From the NCBI RefSeq assembly GCF_016839145.1, contig NZ_CP069303.1, forward strand, positions 2,542,001-2,606,000: 64,000 nt of DNA, read 5' to 3'. This DNA is from Shinella sp. PSBB067 (GTDB taxonomy: Bacteria > Pseudomonadota > Alphaproteobacteria > Rhizobiales > Rhizobiaceae). Positions 17,921 to 30,507 of this stretch are shown piece after piece. The notes beneath the pieces were generated by a model. It did not search any database. It saw nothing but the letters and a program-made list of their open reading frames with translations, and had not been told where the DNA came from. The position numbers and the translations under genes were made by a program. The first letter of the stretch is position 1. Each line of letters opens with the position of its first letter.

Positions 17921-19378
17921 TCACCGCGGCAGCGTGGTCGAGCCCATCAGCGCCTCGTCGATGGCCCGCGCCGCCTGACGCCCCTCGCGGATCGCCCAGA
18001 CGACCAGCGACTGGCCGCGGCGCACGTCGCCGGCGGTCCAAAGCTTGTCGACCGAGGTCTTGTAGTCGCGGTCGTTAGCGACGACGTTCGAGGAACCGCG
18101 CTTGTCGGTGTTGATCGTCAGCCGGTCGCCGAGGTCCTTCAGCACGCTGTCGGTGAAGGGGCCGCGGAAGCCGATGGCGATGAAGGCGAGGTCCGCCTTG
18201 ATGATGAACTCCGTGCCGGCGATCGGCTTGCGGCGGTCGTCCACCTGGCAGCACTTGACGCCCGTCAGCACACCGTCCTCGTCGCCGACGAATTCGAGCG
18301 TCCCGACCTGGAACTCGCGCACCGCGCCTTCGGCCTGCGAGGAGGAGGTGCGCATCTTCGTCGCCCAGAAGGGCCAGACGGCGAGCTTGTCTTCCTTTTC
18401 CGGCGGCTGCGGGCGGATGTCGAGCTGGGTAACCTTCACCGCGCCCTGGCGGAAGGCGGTGCCGACGCAGTCCGACGCGGTATCGCCGCCGCCGACGACG
18501 ACGACATGCTTGCCGCCGGCAAGGATCGGATCGGAGGGCCAGCCGACGCTGTCGACATTCTCGCGGCCGACGCGGCGGTTCTGCTGCACGAGGTACGGCA
18601 TGGCATCGTGCACGCCGGCGAAATCGACGCCCGGAATGCCGGCATCGCGCGGCGTTTCCGAGCCGCCGCAATAGAGCACGGCATCGTGCTCGGCGAGCAT
18701 CTCGTCCATCGGCTTGTCGACGCCGACATTGACGCCGTAATGGAAGGTGACGCCCTCGCCGCGCATCTGGTCGACGCGGCGGTCGATGAAGTTCTTCTCC
18801 ATCTTGAAGTCCGGGATGCCGTAGCGCAGCAGGCCGCCGGCCTTGGATTCGCGCTCGTAGAGATGGACCTCGTGGCCGGCGCGGGCGAGTTGCTGGGCAG
18901 CCGCCATGCCGGAGGGGCCGGAGCCGATGACGGCGACCTTCTTGCCGGTCTTCACCGTCGCCGGCTGCGGCACGATGTAGCCCATCTCATAGGCCTTGTC
19001 GGCGATCGCCTGCTCGACGGTCTTGATGGAGACCGGGGTGTCCTCAAGGTTCAGCGTGCAGGCCTCCTCGCAGGGCGCGGGGCAGACGCGGCCGGTGAAT
19101 TCCGGGAAGTTGTTGGTCGAATGCAGGTTGCGGATCGCCTCTTCCCAGTTGCCGTTATAGACGAGGTCGTTCCAGTCGGGGATCTGGTTGTGCACCGGAC
19201 ACCCGGTCGGACCGTGGCAATAGGGAATGCCGCAGTCCATGCAGCGCGCGGCCTGCTTCTGGACCTCGGGGTCCGACATCGGGATGGTGAATTCGCGGAA
19301 ATGGCGGATGCGGTCGGAGGCCGGCTGATACTTCATCACCTGCCGGTCGATTTCCATGAAACCAGTTACCTTGCCCAC
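17921..19378 (-). CDS. gltD: Glutamate synthase (NADPH) small subunit
   Basis: The 485-residue beta subunit of GOGAT passes electrons from NADPH to the large subunit. The N-terminal iron-sulfur region has CMDCGIPYCHGPTGCPVHN and CPAPCEEACTL. An FAD-binding Rossmann motif VAVIGSGPSGMAAA is near residue 150, the NADPH motif VVVVGGGDTASD lies further on, and the C-terminal FAD contact is LWTAGDVRRGQSLVVWAI. The start is a GTG at 19378 with AAGGAT upstream; an internal ATG eight codons on is possible. It lies 139 bases downstream of gltB in the same direction, so it probably shares the transcript for nitrogen assimilation. Confidence 0.94.
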   Translation of the reverse strand: MGKVTGFMEIDRQVMKYQPASDRIRHFREFTIPMSDPEVQKQAARCMDCGIPYCHGPTGCPVHNQIPDWNDLVYNGNWEEAIRNLHSTNNFPEFTGRVCPAPCEEACTLNLEDTPVSIKTVEQAIADKAYEMGYIVPQPATVKTGKKVAVIGSGPSGMAAAQQLARAGHEVHLYERESKAGGLLRYGIPDFKMEKNFIDRRVDQMRGEGVTFHYGVNVGVDKPMDEMLAEHDAVLYCGGSETPRDAGIPGVDFAGVHDAMPYLVQQNRRVGRENVDSVGWPSDPILAGGKHVVVVGGGDTASDCVGTAFRQGAVKVTQLDIRPQPPEKEDKLAVWPFWATKMRTSSSQAEGAVREFQVGTLEFVGDEDGVLTGVKCCQVDDRRKPIAGTEFIIKADLAFIAIGFRGPFTDSVLKDLGDRLTINTDKRGSSNVVANDRDYKTSVDKLWTAGDVRRGQSLVVWAIREGRQAARAIDEALMGSTTLPR

Positions 19379-19517
19379 TTCAATAATCCTTGCTCAAGAC
19401 GGGTGCCTCTCGAGGTCCCGTTACCGGTGCGCAGCTCCGCTGTCGTGCCGGTGAAGATGAAATCGATCCTGATCGCGTTTCACGCAATCGGTCAGTGAAG
19501 GGTGGTGAACCGCTGCC

Positions 19518-24242
<4,725 letters not shown>

Positions 24243-24723
24243 TGTTTCCTCCTGTTGGCCCGTTTCGTGCGGGCATTCCGGTCGCCCCGGAGGGCGTCGC
24301 CTGTTGCATGAACCTGATGCGGCCGTAAAACGACGGCCCGTCCGGTGGATCATCGGAACCGTCGTGGCGAGAGGGCCTGTGGAAATCGCTTCCGCCCCGG
24401 CGCCTTTGCCGGCGCCTTCCGCAGGTGGGAAGAGCGCCTCTTCGGTCTCGTGACCGAAATAGGACAGTAACGCTGTCCTATTTCATAGGCTCTATGCCAG
24501 AAACACCCCTACCCCGCAAGGCCATCATGCCAAATAATCACCACCTCATGAAGAAAAATTGCCCGCGCCGCCGAACGCTTGAAATTAAATTACGGGTTCC
24601 CGGCACTTTGTTTCCGTTCCTTTCATTTCCCGGAAAAAGCGGGCTTCGAGCCGAATCCGGCGATTGATCGCCGCTTTTTCTCCATTATGGTCCCCACAAA
24701 GCCCCAACCGCACTGGAAACCGC
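24243..24723. other. 481-base divergent intergenic region, gltB / ltaE-like gene
   Basis: No gene is supported here; a plus-strand open frame at 24425-24667 has no ribosome site or recognisable product. The region must carry the gltB leader (minus) and the promoter of the aldolase gene (plus). The distal part (24500-24650) is markedly more AT-rich than its surroundings, consistent with promoters. The only striking element is the perfect inverted repeat at 24456-24484. Confidence 0.6.
24456..24484. promoter_or_regulatory. Perfect 12-bp inverted repeat, probable operator
   Basis: GAAATAGGACAG, a 5-base spacer TAACG, then CTGTCCTATTTC: a perfect 29-bp two-fold symmetric site 214 bases upstream of gltB and 240 upstream of the aldolase gene. 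No T tail follows on either strand, so it is not a typical terminator. Size and symmetry suit a dimeric helix-turn-helix repressor such as a TetR-type protein, but no regulator gene is adjacent and I do not recognise the motif. Confidence 0.65.
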
Positions 24724-25770
24724 ATGTTTTTCGCTTCCGACAACTGGGCAGGCGCCCATCCCGACATCGCACGCAGCCTCGTCGAGGCCGCCGGCGGCTT
24801 TGCCTCGGCCTACGGCACGAGCGACCTCGACAAGCATGTGGAAAAGACCTTTTCGGAGATTTTCGAGCGGGACGTCGCCGTCTTTTTCGTGGGAACCGGC
24901 ACCGCGGCGAATTCGCTGGCTCTCGCCAGCTTCAACCGGCCGGGCGGTCAGGTCTTCTGCCATCGCGAGGCCCATGTGAACGTGGACGAATGCAACGCCC
25001 CGGAATTCTTCGCGACCGGCGCGAAGCTCGTGCCCGTCGACGGCCCTGCCGGCAAGCTTTCGTCCGAGGCGCTCGCCGCCGCCATCGGCCGCTTCCCGCC
25101 GGACTTCGTGCATGGCGGCCAGCCGATGGCCGTCACCATCACCCAGGCGACGGAGGCCGGCACCGCCTATACGCTGGACGAGATCGCCGCCCTTTCCGGC
25201 GTGACGAAGAAGGCCGGCCTGCCGCTGCACATGGACGGCGCGCGCTTCGCCAATGCCCTCGCCCATCTCGGCACGACGCCGGCGGAAATGACCTGGAAGC
25301 GCGGCGTGGACATCCTCTCCTTCGGCGGCACCAAGAACGGCTGCTGGTGCGCGGAAGCGCTGGTGCTCTTCGATCCGGCCAGAGCCCAGCAGATGCATTT
25401 CCTGCGCAAGCGCTCGGCCCAGCTCTTCTCCAAGTCGCGCTTCATCGCCGCCCAGTTCGACGCCTATTTCCGCGATGGCTTGTGGCTGAACCTCGCCCGC
25501 CATTCCAACGCCATGGCCGCGCGCCTCGCAAACGGCTTCGCCGCATCCGAAAAGGCCCGCCTTGCCTGGCCGACGGGCTCTAACGAGCTCTTCGCCATCA
25601 TCCGCAACGACGCAATAAAGACCCTCAAGGAAAAGGGCGCTGTCTTTTACGACTGGCCGGCCGGCCCGGACCTCAAGGCGACGATGCGCGAGGATGAAAC
25701 GCTCATCCGCCTCGTCACCAGCTTCGCGACGACGGAAACGGACGTCGACAGCTTCCTTTCGGCGCTGTGA
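24724..25770 (+). CDS. ltaE: Low-specificity L-threonine aldolase family protein
   Basis: A 348-residue PLP enzyme of fold type I that cleaves L-threonine or allo-threonine to glycine and acetaldehyde. The PLP lysine is Lys204 in LSFGGTKNGCW; the substrate-binding DGARFANAL lies at 171-179 and FFVGTGTAANSLAL near 54-67. It starts at ATG 24724 with GGAAAC upstream; an in-frame ATG at 24664 adds a non-conserved tail. It is monocistronic, facing the hsp20 gene. The exact stereospecificity cannot be read from the sequence, and related beta-eliminating lyases share this fold. Confidence 0.87.
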   Translation: MFFASDNWAGAHPDIARSLVEAAGGFASAYGTSDLDKHVEKTFSEIFERDVAVFFVGTGTAANSLALASFNRPGGQVFCHREAHVNVDECNAPEFFATGAKLVPVDGPAGKLSSEALAAAIGRFPPDFVHGGQPMAVTITQATEAGTAYTLDEIAALSGVTKKAGLPLHMDGARFANALAHLGTTPAEMTWKRGVDILSFGGTKNGCWCAEALVLFDPARAQQMHFLRKRSAQLFSKSRFIAAQFDAYFRDGLWLNLARHSNAMAARLANGFAASEKARLAWPTGSNELFAIIRNDAIKTLKEKGAVFYDWPAGPDLKATMREDETLIRLVTSFATTETDVDSFLSAL

Positions 25771-25804
25771 TTTTCGGGGGGTAGTCCCTCATCCGGCCTG
25801 CAAA

Positions 25805-25832
25805 CAAAAAAGGCGGCGCCTTGCGGCACCGC
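25805..25832 (-). terminator. Rho-independent terminator of the hsp20 gene
   Basis: Read on the minus strand, GGCGGTGCC / GGCGCCGCC (one G-U pair) with a GCAA loop is followed by TTTTTTGTTTG. It begins about 25 bases after the hsp20 stop. Confidence 0.88.
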
Positions 25833-25857
25833 CCTCGTTCCTTGCCCAGCGAAACGC

Positions 25858-26319
25858 TTAGTTGGTCTGCGCTTCGATCTGCTTGGCTTCGCGGCCGACG
25901 GCGGCGATCTCGATACGGCGCGGCTTGGCGGCTTCCGGGATATCGCGAAGGAGATCGATGTGGAGAAGGCCGTTCTTCAGCGAAGCGGCGCGCACTTCCA
26001 CATGATCGGCAAGCTGGAAGCGGCGCTCGAAGGCGCGCTTGGCAATGCCGCGATAGAGATACTGGCTGTCATCGGACGCATCGTCCTTCTTCTCGCCCGT
26101 GACCGTCAGTGCATGTTCGCGCGCTTCGATCGACAGCTCGCTCTCATCGAAACCGGCAACGGCCATCGTGATGCGATAGGTGTTTTCGCCGGTGCGCTCG
26201 ATATTGTAGGGCGGGTAGCTCTGGCCCTGGTCGGGCTGGCCGAGGCTGTCGAGCATGGTGAAGAGACGGTCGAAACCGACGGTGGAACGGTAGAGGGGGG
26301 AGAAATCGACGTGACGCAT
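25858..26319 (-). CDS. Small heat shock protein, Hsp20/IbpA type
   Basis: A 153-residue alpha-crystallin-domain chaperone that holds unfolding proteins. The N-terminus MRHVDFSPLYRSTVGFDRLF and YPPYNIERTGENTYRI match the rhizobial IbpA-like class A small heat shock proteins. The domain runs to about residue 130 with GIAKRAFERRFQLADHV and LKNGLLHIDL. ATG 26319 follows GAAGGAGGACACC. The leader carries a ROSE-type thermometer and an RpoH-like promoter, so both transcription and translation should respond to heat. A terminator follows. Rhizobia usually hold several hsp20 paralogues, so I give no gene letter. Confidence 0.93.
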   Translation of the reverse strand: MRHVDFSPLYRSTVGFDRLFTMLDSLGQPDQGQSYPPYNIERTGENTYRITMAVAGFDESELSIEAREHALTVTGEKKDDASDDSQYLYRGIAKRAFERRFQLADHVEVRAASLKNGLLHIDLLRDIPEAAKPRRIEIAAVGREAKQIEAQTN

Positions 26320-26395
26320 GGTGTCCTCCTTCAGAGCAACGGTTGCGGTCTTTCAGAAGGCTGCCCCTGATTTCCGAAGGTGCAGCCCGGTTCAT
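26320..26395 (-). promoter_or_regulatory. ROSE-type RNA thermometer in the hsp20 leader
   Basis: In the minus-strand leader, the last hairpin pairs GUUGCUC with GAGG-AC of the ribosome site through a UGAA loop. Pairs are G-C, U-A and U-G, then a bulged G, then C-G, U-A and C-G. The UUGCU box opposite the Shine-Dalgarno with an unpaired G is the hallmark of ROSE elements. An upstream hairpin, GGCUGC (about 26384-26389) with GCAGCC (about 26360-26365), gives the second ROSE stem. Heat would melt the last hairpin and expose AGGAGG. Confidence 0.85.
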
Positions 26396-26457
26396 CCGGC
26401 TCCGCCCCATCCTGGCGACGGAAACCTCGACGGGCCCTTTCGGCGCCCGTGACGATG

Positions 26458-26486
26458 AGATGGGAATGGCGTTCCGCCCGTTCAAG
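26458..26486 (-). promoter_or_regulatory. RpoH (sigma-32)-like promoter of the hsp20 gene
   Basis: On the minus strand, CTTGAA (26486-26481), a 16-base spacer and CCCATCT (26464-26458) fit the heat-shock consensus CTTGAA...CCCAT-T. It predicts a transcript start near 26450 and a leader of about 130 bases, long enough for the ROSE hairpins. Confidence 0.6.
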
Positions 26487-26815
26487 GGGTGCAAAGCGGA
26501 CGCAAATCCCTCTTTCCAGAAACTTTGCGATATGAACGCCAAATGAACGGTGGCTTCGGACAGCGTTCAGCTTGGGCTTGGTAAAACCGCAGCATCGGAA
26601 GCGAATACTTTCGACGACCGGGGTGTAACGTCCCTTCCTCTCCGGTCAAATTGAGCCGGAGTGCATGTGCGCCACCCCCGTGCCGCATGCATCCGGCTTT
26701 TTTCTTTGACGGCGCCAAGGCCAGCGCCTATCCATCCAACAGGCAGTTCCGCAAGACGCGCAGCGCTCTCCGGCGGAACCACACGCAACGCCCTGTCGCC
26801 GAGACCGCCAGCCCG
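26487..26815. other. Intergenic region upstream of the lysophospholipase-like gene
   Basis: About 330 bases without a supportable gene. The only structure seen is an imperfect inverted repeat CTCCGGTCAA / TTGAGCCGGAG at 26640-26661. The promoter of the hydrolase gene is presumably here, but I cannot assign -35 and -10 boxes with confidence. Confidence 0.5.
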
Positions 26816-27778
26816 ATGGATTCCATCCTTTACGCCACCGCCGACAATCCCGTTCCCGAGAACCACGTCGCCGGTTTCATGGAAGGCCGCGGCGGCGTGA
26901 AGATCCGCTATGCGGTATTCCGCTCGAAGGAGCGCGAGGCCAGGGGCACGGTGGTCCTGCTGCAGGGCCGCAGCGAATGCATCGAGAAATATTTCGAGAC
27001 GATCGAGGACCTGACCGCCCGCGGCCTCTGGGTCGCGACCTTCGACTGGCGCGGACAGGCCGGTTCCGACCGCCTCGTCCCCGGCAATCGTGCCGGCCAC
27101 ATCGCCCGCTTTGCCGATTACGAGGCCGATCTTTCGCTCTTCCTCGAAAGGGTCGTGCTGCCGGATGCGCGCCTGCCCTTCTTCATCGTCGCGCATTCGA
27201 CCGGCGCGCTCGTGGCGCTTTCGCAGGCCCCGGAGCTGGAAAACCGCATCGAGCGCATGGTGCTCGCCGCCCCCTTCGTCGCCCTCGGCGGGCAGTCGAT
27301 GAGCCAGCGCAAGATCGCCATCATCGCCCGGCTGGCTTCGCTGACCGGCTTCGGCACGCGCACCTTCCGCAAGGGCGATCCCCTCCTGGAATTCGAAGGC
27401 AACGTCGTCACCTCCGACAGGCGCCGCTTTGCCCGCAACGCCGCCATCTATGCGGAGCATCCCGAACTCTCGATAAGCTGGCCGTCCGCGCGCTGGCTGA
27501 ACGAGATGCTGGGCGCCATGGCGCGCGTGACGCACCAGGATCACCTGACGCGCATCCGCATTCCGACGCTGCTGCTCTGCCCCACGGCCGATCCGCTGGT
27601 GCCGCGCAAGGCAGTGGACGACCTCGCGCGCATCTTCCGCGCCGCGCGCCTCATCGAGATCGACGGCGCGCGCCACGAACTGTTTCAGGAAGCGGACCGC
27701 TACCGCGCCCAGGCGCTCGCCGCGATCGAAGCCTTCATTCCGGGAAGCGATGCCGAGGACACCAGCCTCGGCGCCTGA
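26816..27778 (+). CDS. Alpha/beta hydrolase, lysophospholipase/monoacylglycerol lipase-like
   Basis: A 320-residue serine hydrolase of the PldB-like group. The nucleophile elbow is Ser128 in VAHSTGALVAL. The acid is probably Asp in LCPTADPLVPRKA, and the histidine is in DGARHELFQEAD near the end. The oxyanion region is LLQGRSECIEKYFETI, typical of bacterial lysophospholipase L2 homologues. There is no signal peptide. ATG 26816 (MDSILYATADNPVP) is chosen by similarity to rhizobial relatives because no good ribosome site is visible; an upstream frame to 26651 looks non-coding. It is convergent with hisN with only 5 bases between the stops. Confidence 0.83.
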   Translation: MDSILYATADNPVPENHVAGFMEGRGGVKIRYAVFRSKEREARGTVVLLQGRSECIEKYFETIEDLTARGLWVATFDWRGQAGSDRLVPGNRAGHIARFADYEADLSLFLERVVLPDARLPFFIVAHSTGALVALSQAPELENRIERMVLAAPFVALGGQSMSQRKIAIIARLASLTGFGTRTFRKGDPLLEFEGNVVTSDRRRFARNAAIYAEHPELSISWPSARWLNEMLGAMARVTHQDHLTRIRIPTLLLCPTADPLVPRKAVDDLARIFRAARLIEIDGARHELFQEADRYRAQALAAIEAFIPGSDAEDTSLGA

Positions 27779-27783
27779 ACGCC

Positions 27784-28557
27784 TTACGCCCTCAGAAGCG
27801 CCACTGCCTCGTCATAGACCTTGCGGCTGCCGGCCGCGATGATCTCGCCGCCCATTTCCGCCGGGCCGCCGTCCCAGGCGGTGATGATGCCGCCCGCCTG
27901 CTCGATGACAGGTATCAGCCCGCCGACATCGTAGGGCTTCAGCCCGCATTCGACGACGAGGTCGATATGTCCGGCCGCCAGCAGCGCATAGGCATAGCAG
28001 TCGACGCCATAGCGGAAGAGCCGCACCTTGTCCTGCACCGCCTCGAAGCGGGGCTTGCGGCCGTCGGTGAAGAGATGCGGCGACGTCGTGAACATGATCG
28101 CATCCGCAAGGCCTTCGCACGAACGCGTCGAAAGCACCTTGCTGCCTTCCGGCCCGGCATAGCGGGACACCGTGCCGTCGGCAAAATAGCGCTCGCCCGT
28201 GAAGGGCTGGTCGATGAGGCCCATCACCGCCTCGCCGTTGCGATAAAGGCCGATCAGCGTGCCCCAGACCGGCACGCCGGAAATGAAGGCGCGCGTGCCG
28301 TCGATCGGGTCGATGACCCAGACATATTCCCGGTCGAGGCCGACCGAGCCGTGCTCCTCGCCGAGAATGCCGTGGTCGGGGAAATGCTGCTCGATCAGCG
28401 CGCGAATCGCAGCTTCGGCGGCGCGGTCGCCTTCCGTCACCGGGTCGAAGCCGCCCGCCTCCTTGTTGACAACGTCGGCGCCGGCGCGAAAACGCGGCAG
28501 GGTTTCCTTCCTTGCGGCATCGGCAAGGCGGTCGAAGAAAGCGCGATCAGGCAGCAT
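27784..28557 (-). CDS. hisN: Histidinol-phosphatase, inositol monophosphatase family
   Basis: A 257-residue Mg2+-dependent phosphatase. Metal and catalytic motifs are ILGEEHG, WVIDPIDGTRAF and KPYDVGGLIPVIEQAGG, the standard IMPase set. The GLKPYDV reading and local gene order (N-formylglutamate amidohydrolase and cpdR nearby) match the rhizobial HisN-type enzyme that dephosphorylates L-histidinol phosphate. It could also act on inositol phosphates. ATG 28557 follows GAGAGACATTC. The gene is transcribed away from the sRNA candidate immediately upstream. Confidence 0.85.
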   Translation of the reverse strand: MLPDRAFFDRLADAARKETLPRFRAGADVVNKEAGGFDPVTEGDRAAEAAIRALIEQHFPDHGILGEEHGSVGLDREYVWVIDPIDGTRAFISGVPVWGTLIGLYRNGEAVMGLIDQPFTGERYFADGTVSRYAGPEGSKVLSTRSCEGLADAIMFTTSPHLFTDGRKPRFEAVQDKVRLFRYGVDCYAYALLAAGHIDLVVECGLKPYDVGGLIPVIEQAGGIITAWDGGPAEMGGEIIAAGSRKVYDEAVALLRA

Positions 28558-28697
28558 GAATGTCTCTCGGCGGGAATGGCTTATCGCAACTCCTTACTGT
28601 ATCGGCGCGGAAAACGGAACCGGATTGACGCGGGATCACTCCAGTCACGACGCAGGACAAGCGGTTGACGCTTCGCAAATTGGCGCCCGGGTCGCGC

Positions 28698-28726
28698 TTG
28701 ACATTTGTGCAGCGCAACATTACTTT
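28698..28726 (+). promoter_or_regulatory. Sigma-70-type promoter of the sRNA candidate
   Basis: TTGACA at 28698-28703, a 17-base spacer and TACTTT at 28721-28726. The expected start, A at about 28733, falls exactly at the foot of the first predicted RNA hairpin, which supports both calls. Confidence 0.75.
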
Positions 28727-28732
28727 TTCCTT

Positions 28733-28812
28733 ACAGTCACTCGTGGCTGTAAATACCCTCCTTGGGTGTTTCCTCCCTAGACTTGAACCGCGCCTCAAGC
28801 GCGGTTTTTTTT
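28733..28812 (+). ncRNA. Trans-acting small RNA candidate with anti-Shine-Dalgarno loops (MmgR/AbcR-like)
   Basis: About 80 nt with three hairpins. ACAGUCAC / GUGGCUGU is at 28733-28750. ACCC / GGGU closes a loop UCCUU, which is complementary to ribosome-binding sites. The terminator AACCGCGC / GCGCGGUU is followed by eight T. A single-stranded UUUCCUCCCU lies between hairpins 2 and 3, another anti-Shine-Dalgarno stretch. No start codon with a ribosome site is present. Layout and size resemble the rhizobial alpha-r8 (MmgR) sRNA as I remember it; alpha-r15 (AbcR) and alpha-r14 RNAs share CUCC motifs and remain alternatives. It sits between divergently oriented hisN and the 3' end of the amidohydrolase gene. 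Confidence 0.82.
28786..28812 (+). terminator. Rho-independent terminator of the sRNA candidate
   Basis: Perfect 8-bp stem AACCGCGC / GCGCGGTT with a CTCAA loop, followed by an uninterrupted T run to 28812. Confidence 0.92.
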
Positions 28813-28827
28813 GGAGGGGAGGCCGGC

Positions 28828-29712
28828 CTATTCGGCGGCGAGCGTCCGGTCCGCGGCATATTCCTCGACATGTTCGGAAAAGTCCTGCAGGAAGGCGGAG
28901 ATCGCCGTCTGGAGCACTGCGAAATCAGGCCTTTTCGCCAGCGTCGTCTCGTCGACATAGAGGCTGCGGTTCACTTCGATCTGCAAGGCGTGCAGCCCCT
29001 TGGCCGGCCGGCCGTAATGCTCGGTGATGAAGCCGCCGGCATAGGGCTTGTTGCGCACGACGGAAAAGCCCATGTCCTCCAGGAGCCGCATGGCGACGCG
29101 CGAAAGCTCGCCGGATGCGCTGGTGCCGTAGCGGTCGCCGATGATGAAATCGGGCCGCACGCCCGAGCCGGCGACGCGGATGTTGCCCGGCATCGAATGG
29201 CAGTCGAGAAGCACCGCGAAGCCGAAGGTCACATGGGTGCGCACCACGAGCCGGCGCAGGCACGCGTGATAGGGCTTGTAGACGCTCTCCACCCTGTCCA
29301 GCGCCTCCTCGACGGGGAAGCGGTGGCGGTAGATCTCCATGTTTTCCGCGACGACCCGCGGCACCGTGCCGAGCCCGCCGGCGACGCGGATGGAATTGAT
29401 GTTGGCATAGGACGGCAGCGGCCCGTCGAACATGCGCGGATCGAGCTCATAGGGCTCGCGGTTGACGTCGAGCCAGGCGCGCGGGAAATGCGCGATCAGC
29501 ATCGGCGCGCCAAGCGCCGGCGCGACGGAGAACAGCTCGTCGACATAATGGTCTTCCGAACGGCGGATGCCGAGCGCATCGAGGCGCGACTGCTCGACAA
29601 AGCCCTGTGGATAACGGCGCCCGCTGTGCGGCGAATTGAAGACGAGGGGCACGCTCTGCGAAACCGGCTCCAGCACTTCGAAGTGGCTGTTTTCGCTTGG
29701 AGCTTGCGCCAT
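28828..29712 (-). CDS. N-formylglutamate amidohydrolase family protein
   Basis: A 294-residue metal-dependent amidohydrolase (FGase family) that would hydrolyse N-formyl-L-glutamate to formate and glutamate, the last step of one histidine-degradation route. Visible conserved blocks are PLVFNSPHSGRRYP, RAWLDVNREPYELDP, LLDCHSMPG and GGFITEHYGRP with LQIEVNRSLY. ATG 29712 has AAAGGACGGCA upstream. No other hut genes are in the window, so a role in histidine use is uncertain. It lies head to head with cpdR, an arrangement I associate with rhizobial chromosomes. Confidence 0.87.
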   Translation of the reverse strand: MAQAPSENSHFEVLEPVSQSVPLVFNSPHSGRRYPQGFVEQSRLDALGIRRSEDHYVDELFSVAPALGAPMLIAHFPRAWLDVNREPYELDPRMFDGPLPSYANINSIRVAGGLGTVPRVVAENMEIYRHRFPVEEALDRVESVYKPYHACLRRLVVRTHVTFGFAVLLDCHSMPGNIRVAGSGVRPDFIIGDRYGTSASGELSRVAMRLLEDMGFSVVRNKPYAGGFITEHYGRPAKGLHALQIEVNRSLYVDETTLAKRPDFAVLQTAISAFLQDFSEHVEEYAADRTLAAE

Positions 29713-29902
29713 TGCCGTCCTTTACCATGCCTCAAGGTATTGCATCGCCCATGTTGCCAGCCGCGTGCGCGCGTGTCCATACTGAAGAACTGCCGGCTTC
29801 GGGCTTGCCCTGCCACATTCACCGGATATTTACCCGAATGAGATTTCGTAACATCACCGCCCGTTCGCGGGCAGATAACCTTAGCAACGGTTCCCGGATT
29901 CC

Positions 29903-30265
29903 ATGACCCCCAAGATTCTCCTCGCCGAAGACGACAACGACATGCGCCGCTTCCTCGTGAAGGCGCTCGAAAAGGCGGGCTACCAGGTGCTGTCCTACGA
30001 CAACGGCGCCAGCGCATACGACCGGCTGCGCGAAGAACCCTTCTCGCTGCTGCTTACCGACATCGTGATGCCGGAGATGGACGGCATCGAGCTGGCGCGC
30101 CGCGCCACCGAGCTCGATCCCGACCTCAAGGTCATGTTCATCACGGGTTTTGCCGCCGTGGCGCTGAACCCGGATTCCAAGGCTCCGAAGGACGCAAAGG
30201 TCCTGTCCAAGCCCTTCCACCTGCGCGATCTCGTCGATGAGGTCAACAAGATGCTGGCCGCCTAA
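29903..30265 (+). CDS. cpdR: Single-domain response regulator CpdR
   Basis: A 120-residue stand-alone receiver. The acidic cluster is EDDND (residues 9-13), the phospho-acceptor is Asp53 in LLLTDIVMPEMDG, and the conserved lysine is in VLSKPFHLRDL. There is no output domain. In Caulobacter and Sinorhizobium, CpdR steers ClpXP proteolysis of cell-cycle proteins and is controlled through CckA-ChpT phosphotransfer. The sequence and its position beside the amidohydrolase gene fit CpdR1. The ribosome site before ATG 29903 is weak. The tRNA-Val gene follows 95 bases downstream. Confidence 0.9.
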   Translation: MTPKILLAEDDNDMRRFLVKALEKAGYQVLSYDNGASAYDRLREEPFSLLLTDIVMPEMDGIELARRATELDPDLKVMFITGFAAVALNPDSKAPKDAKVLSKPFHLRDLVDEVNKMLAA

Positions 30266-30360
30266 GGCCCGGAAAAGACCGCAAAATCGGCGCGTGAAAA
30301 AAGCTTCGAAAAGCCTATTGACGCAGCATCCGGTTTTGTGGTCTATGCGCCGCATCGGAT

Positions 30361-30435
<75 letters not shown>

Positions 30436-30446
30436 TTCGAATTCCA

Positions 30447-30477
30447 GAGGCCTTTCGGGAAACCGGAAGGCCTTTTG
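30447..30477 (+). terminator. Rho-independent terminator after tRNA-Val
   Basis: AGGCCTTTCGG pairs with CCGGAAGGCCT (one G-U pair) around GAAA and is followed by TTT. It begins 12 bases after the tRNA CCA end. Confidence 0.85.
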
Positions 30478-30507
30478 CTTTCGGGCTTCGAACGTGTCCG
30501 GCAAGGG

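Noticed and set aside
17882..19498. A 538-codon plus-strand frame opposite gltD
   Set aside because: The minus strand encodes intact GltD with its iron-sulfur and FAD motifs; the plus frame has the repeated Asp-Ala-Val-Leu composition typical of antisense GC-rich DNA.
24425..24667. An 80-codon plus-strand frame between gltB and the aldolase gene
   Set aside because: No ribosome site, mixed composition, overlaps the inverted repeat and an AT-rich promoter-like region; no family is recognisable.
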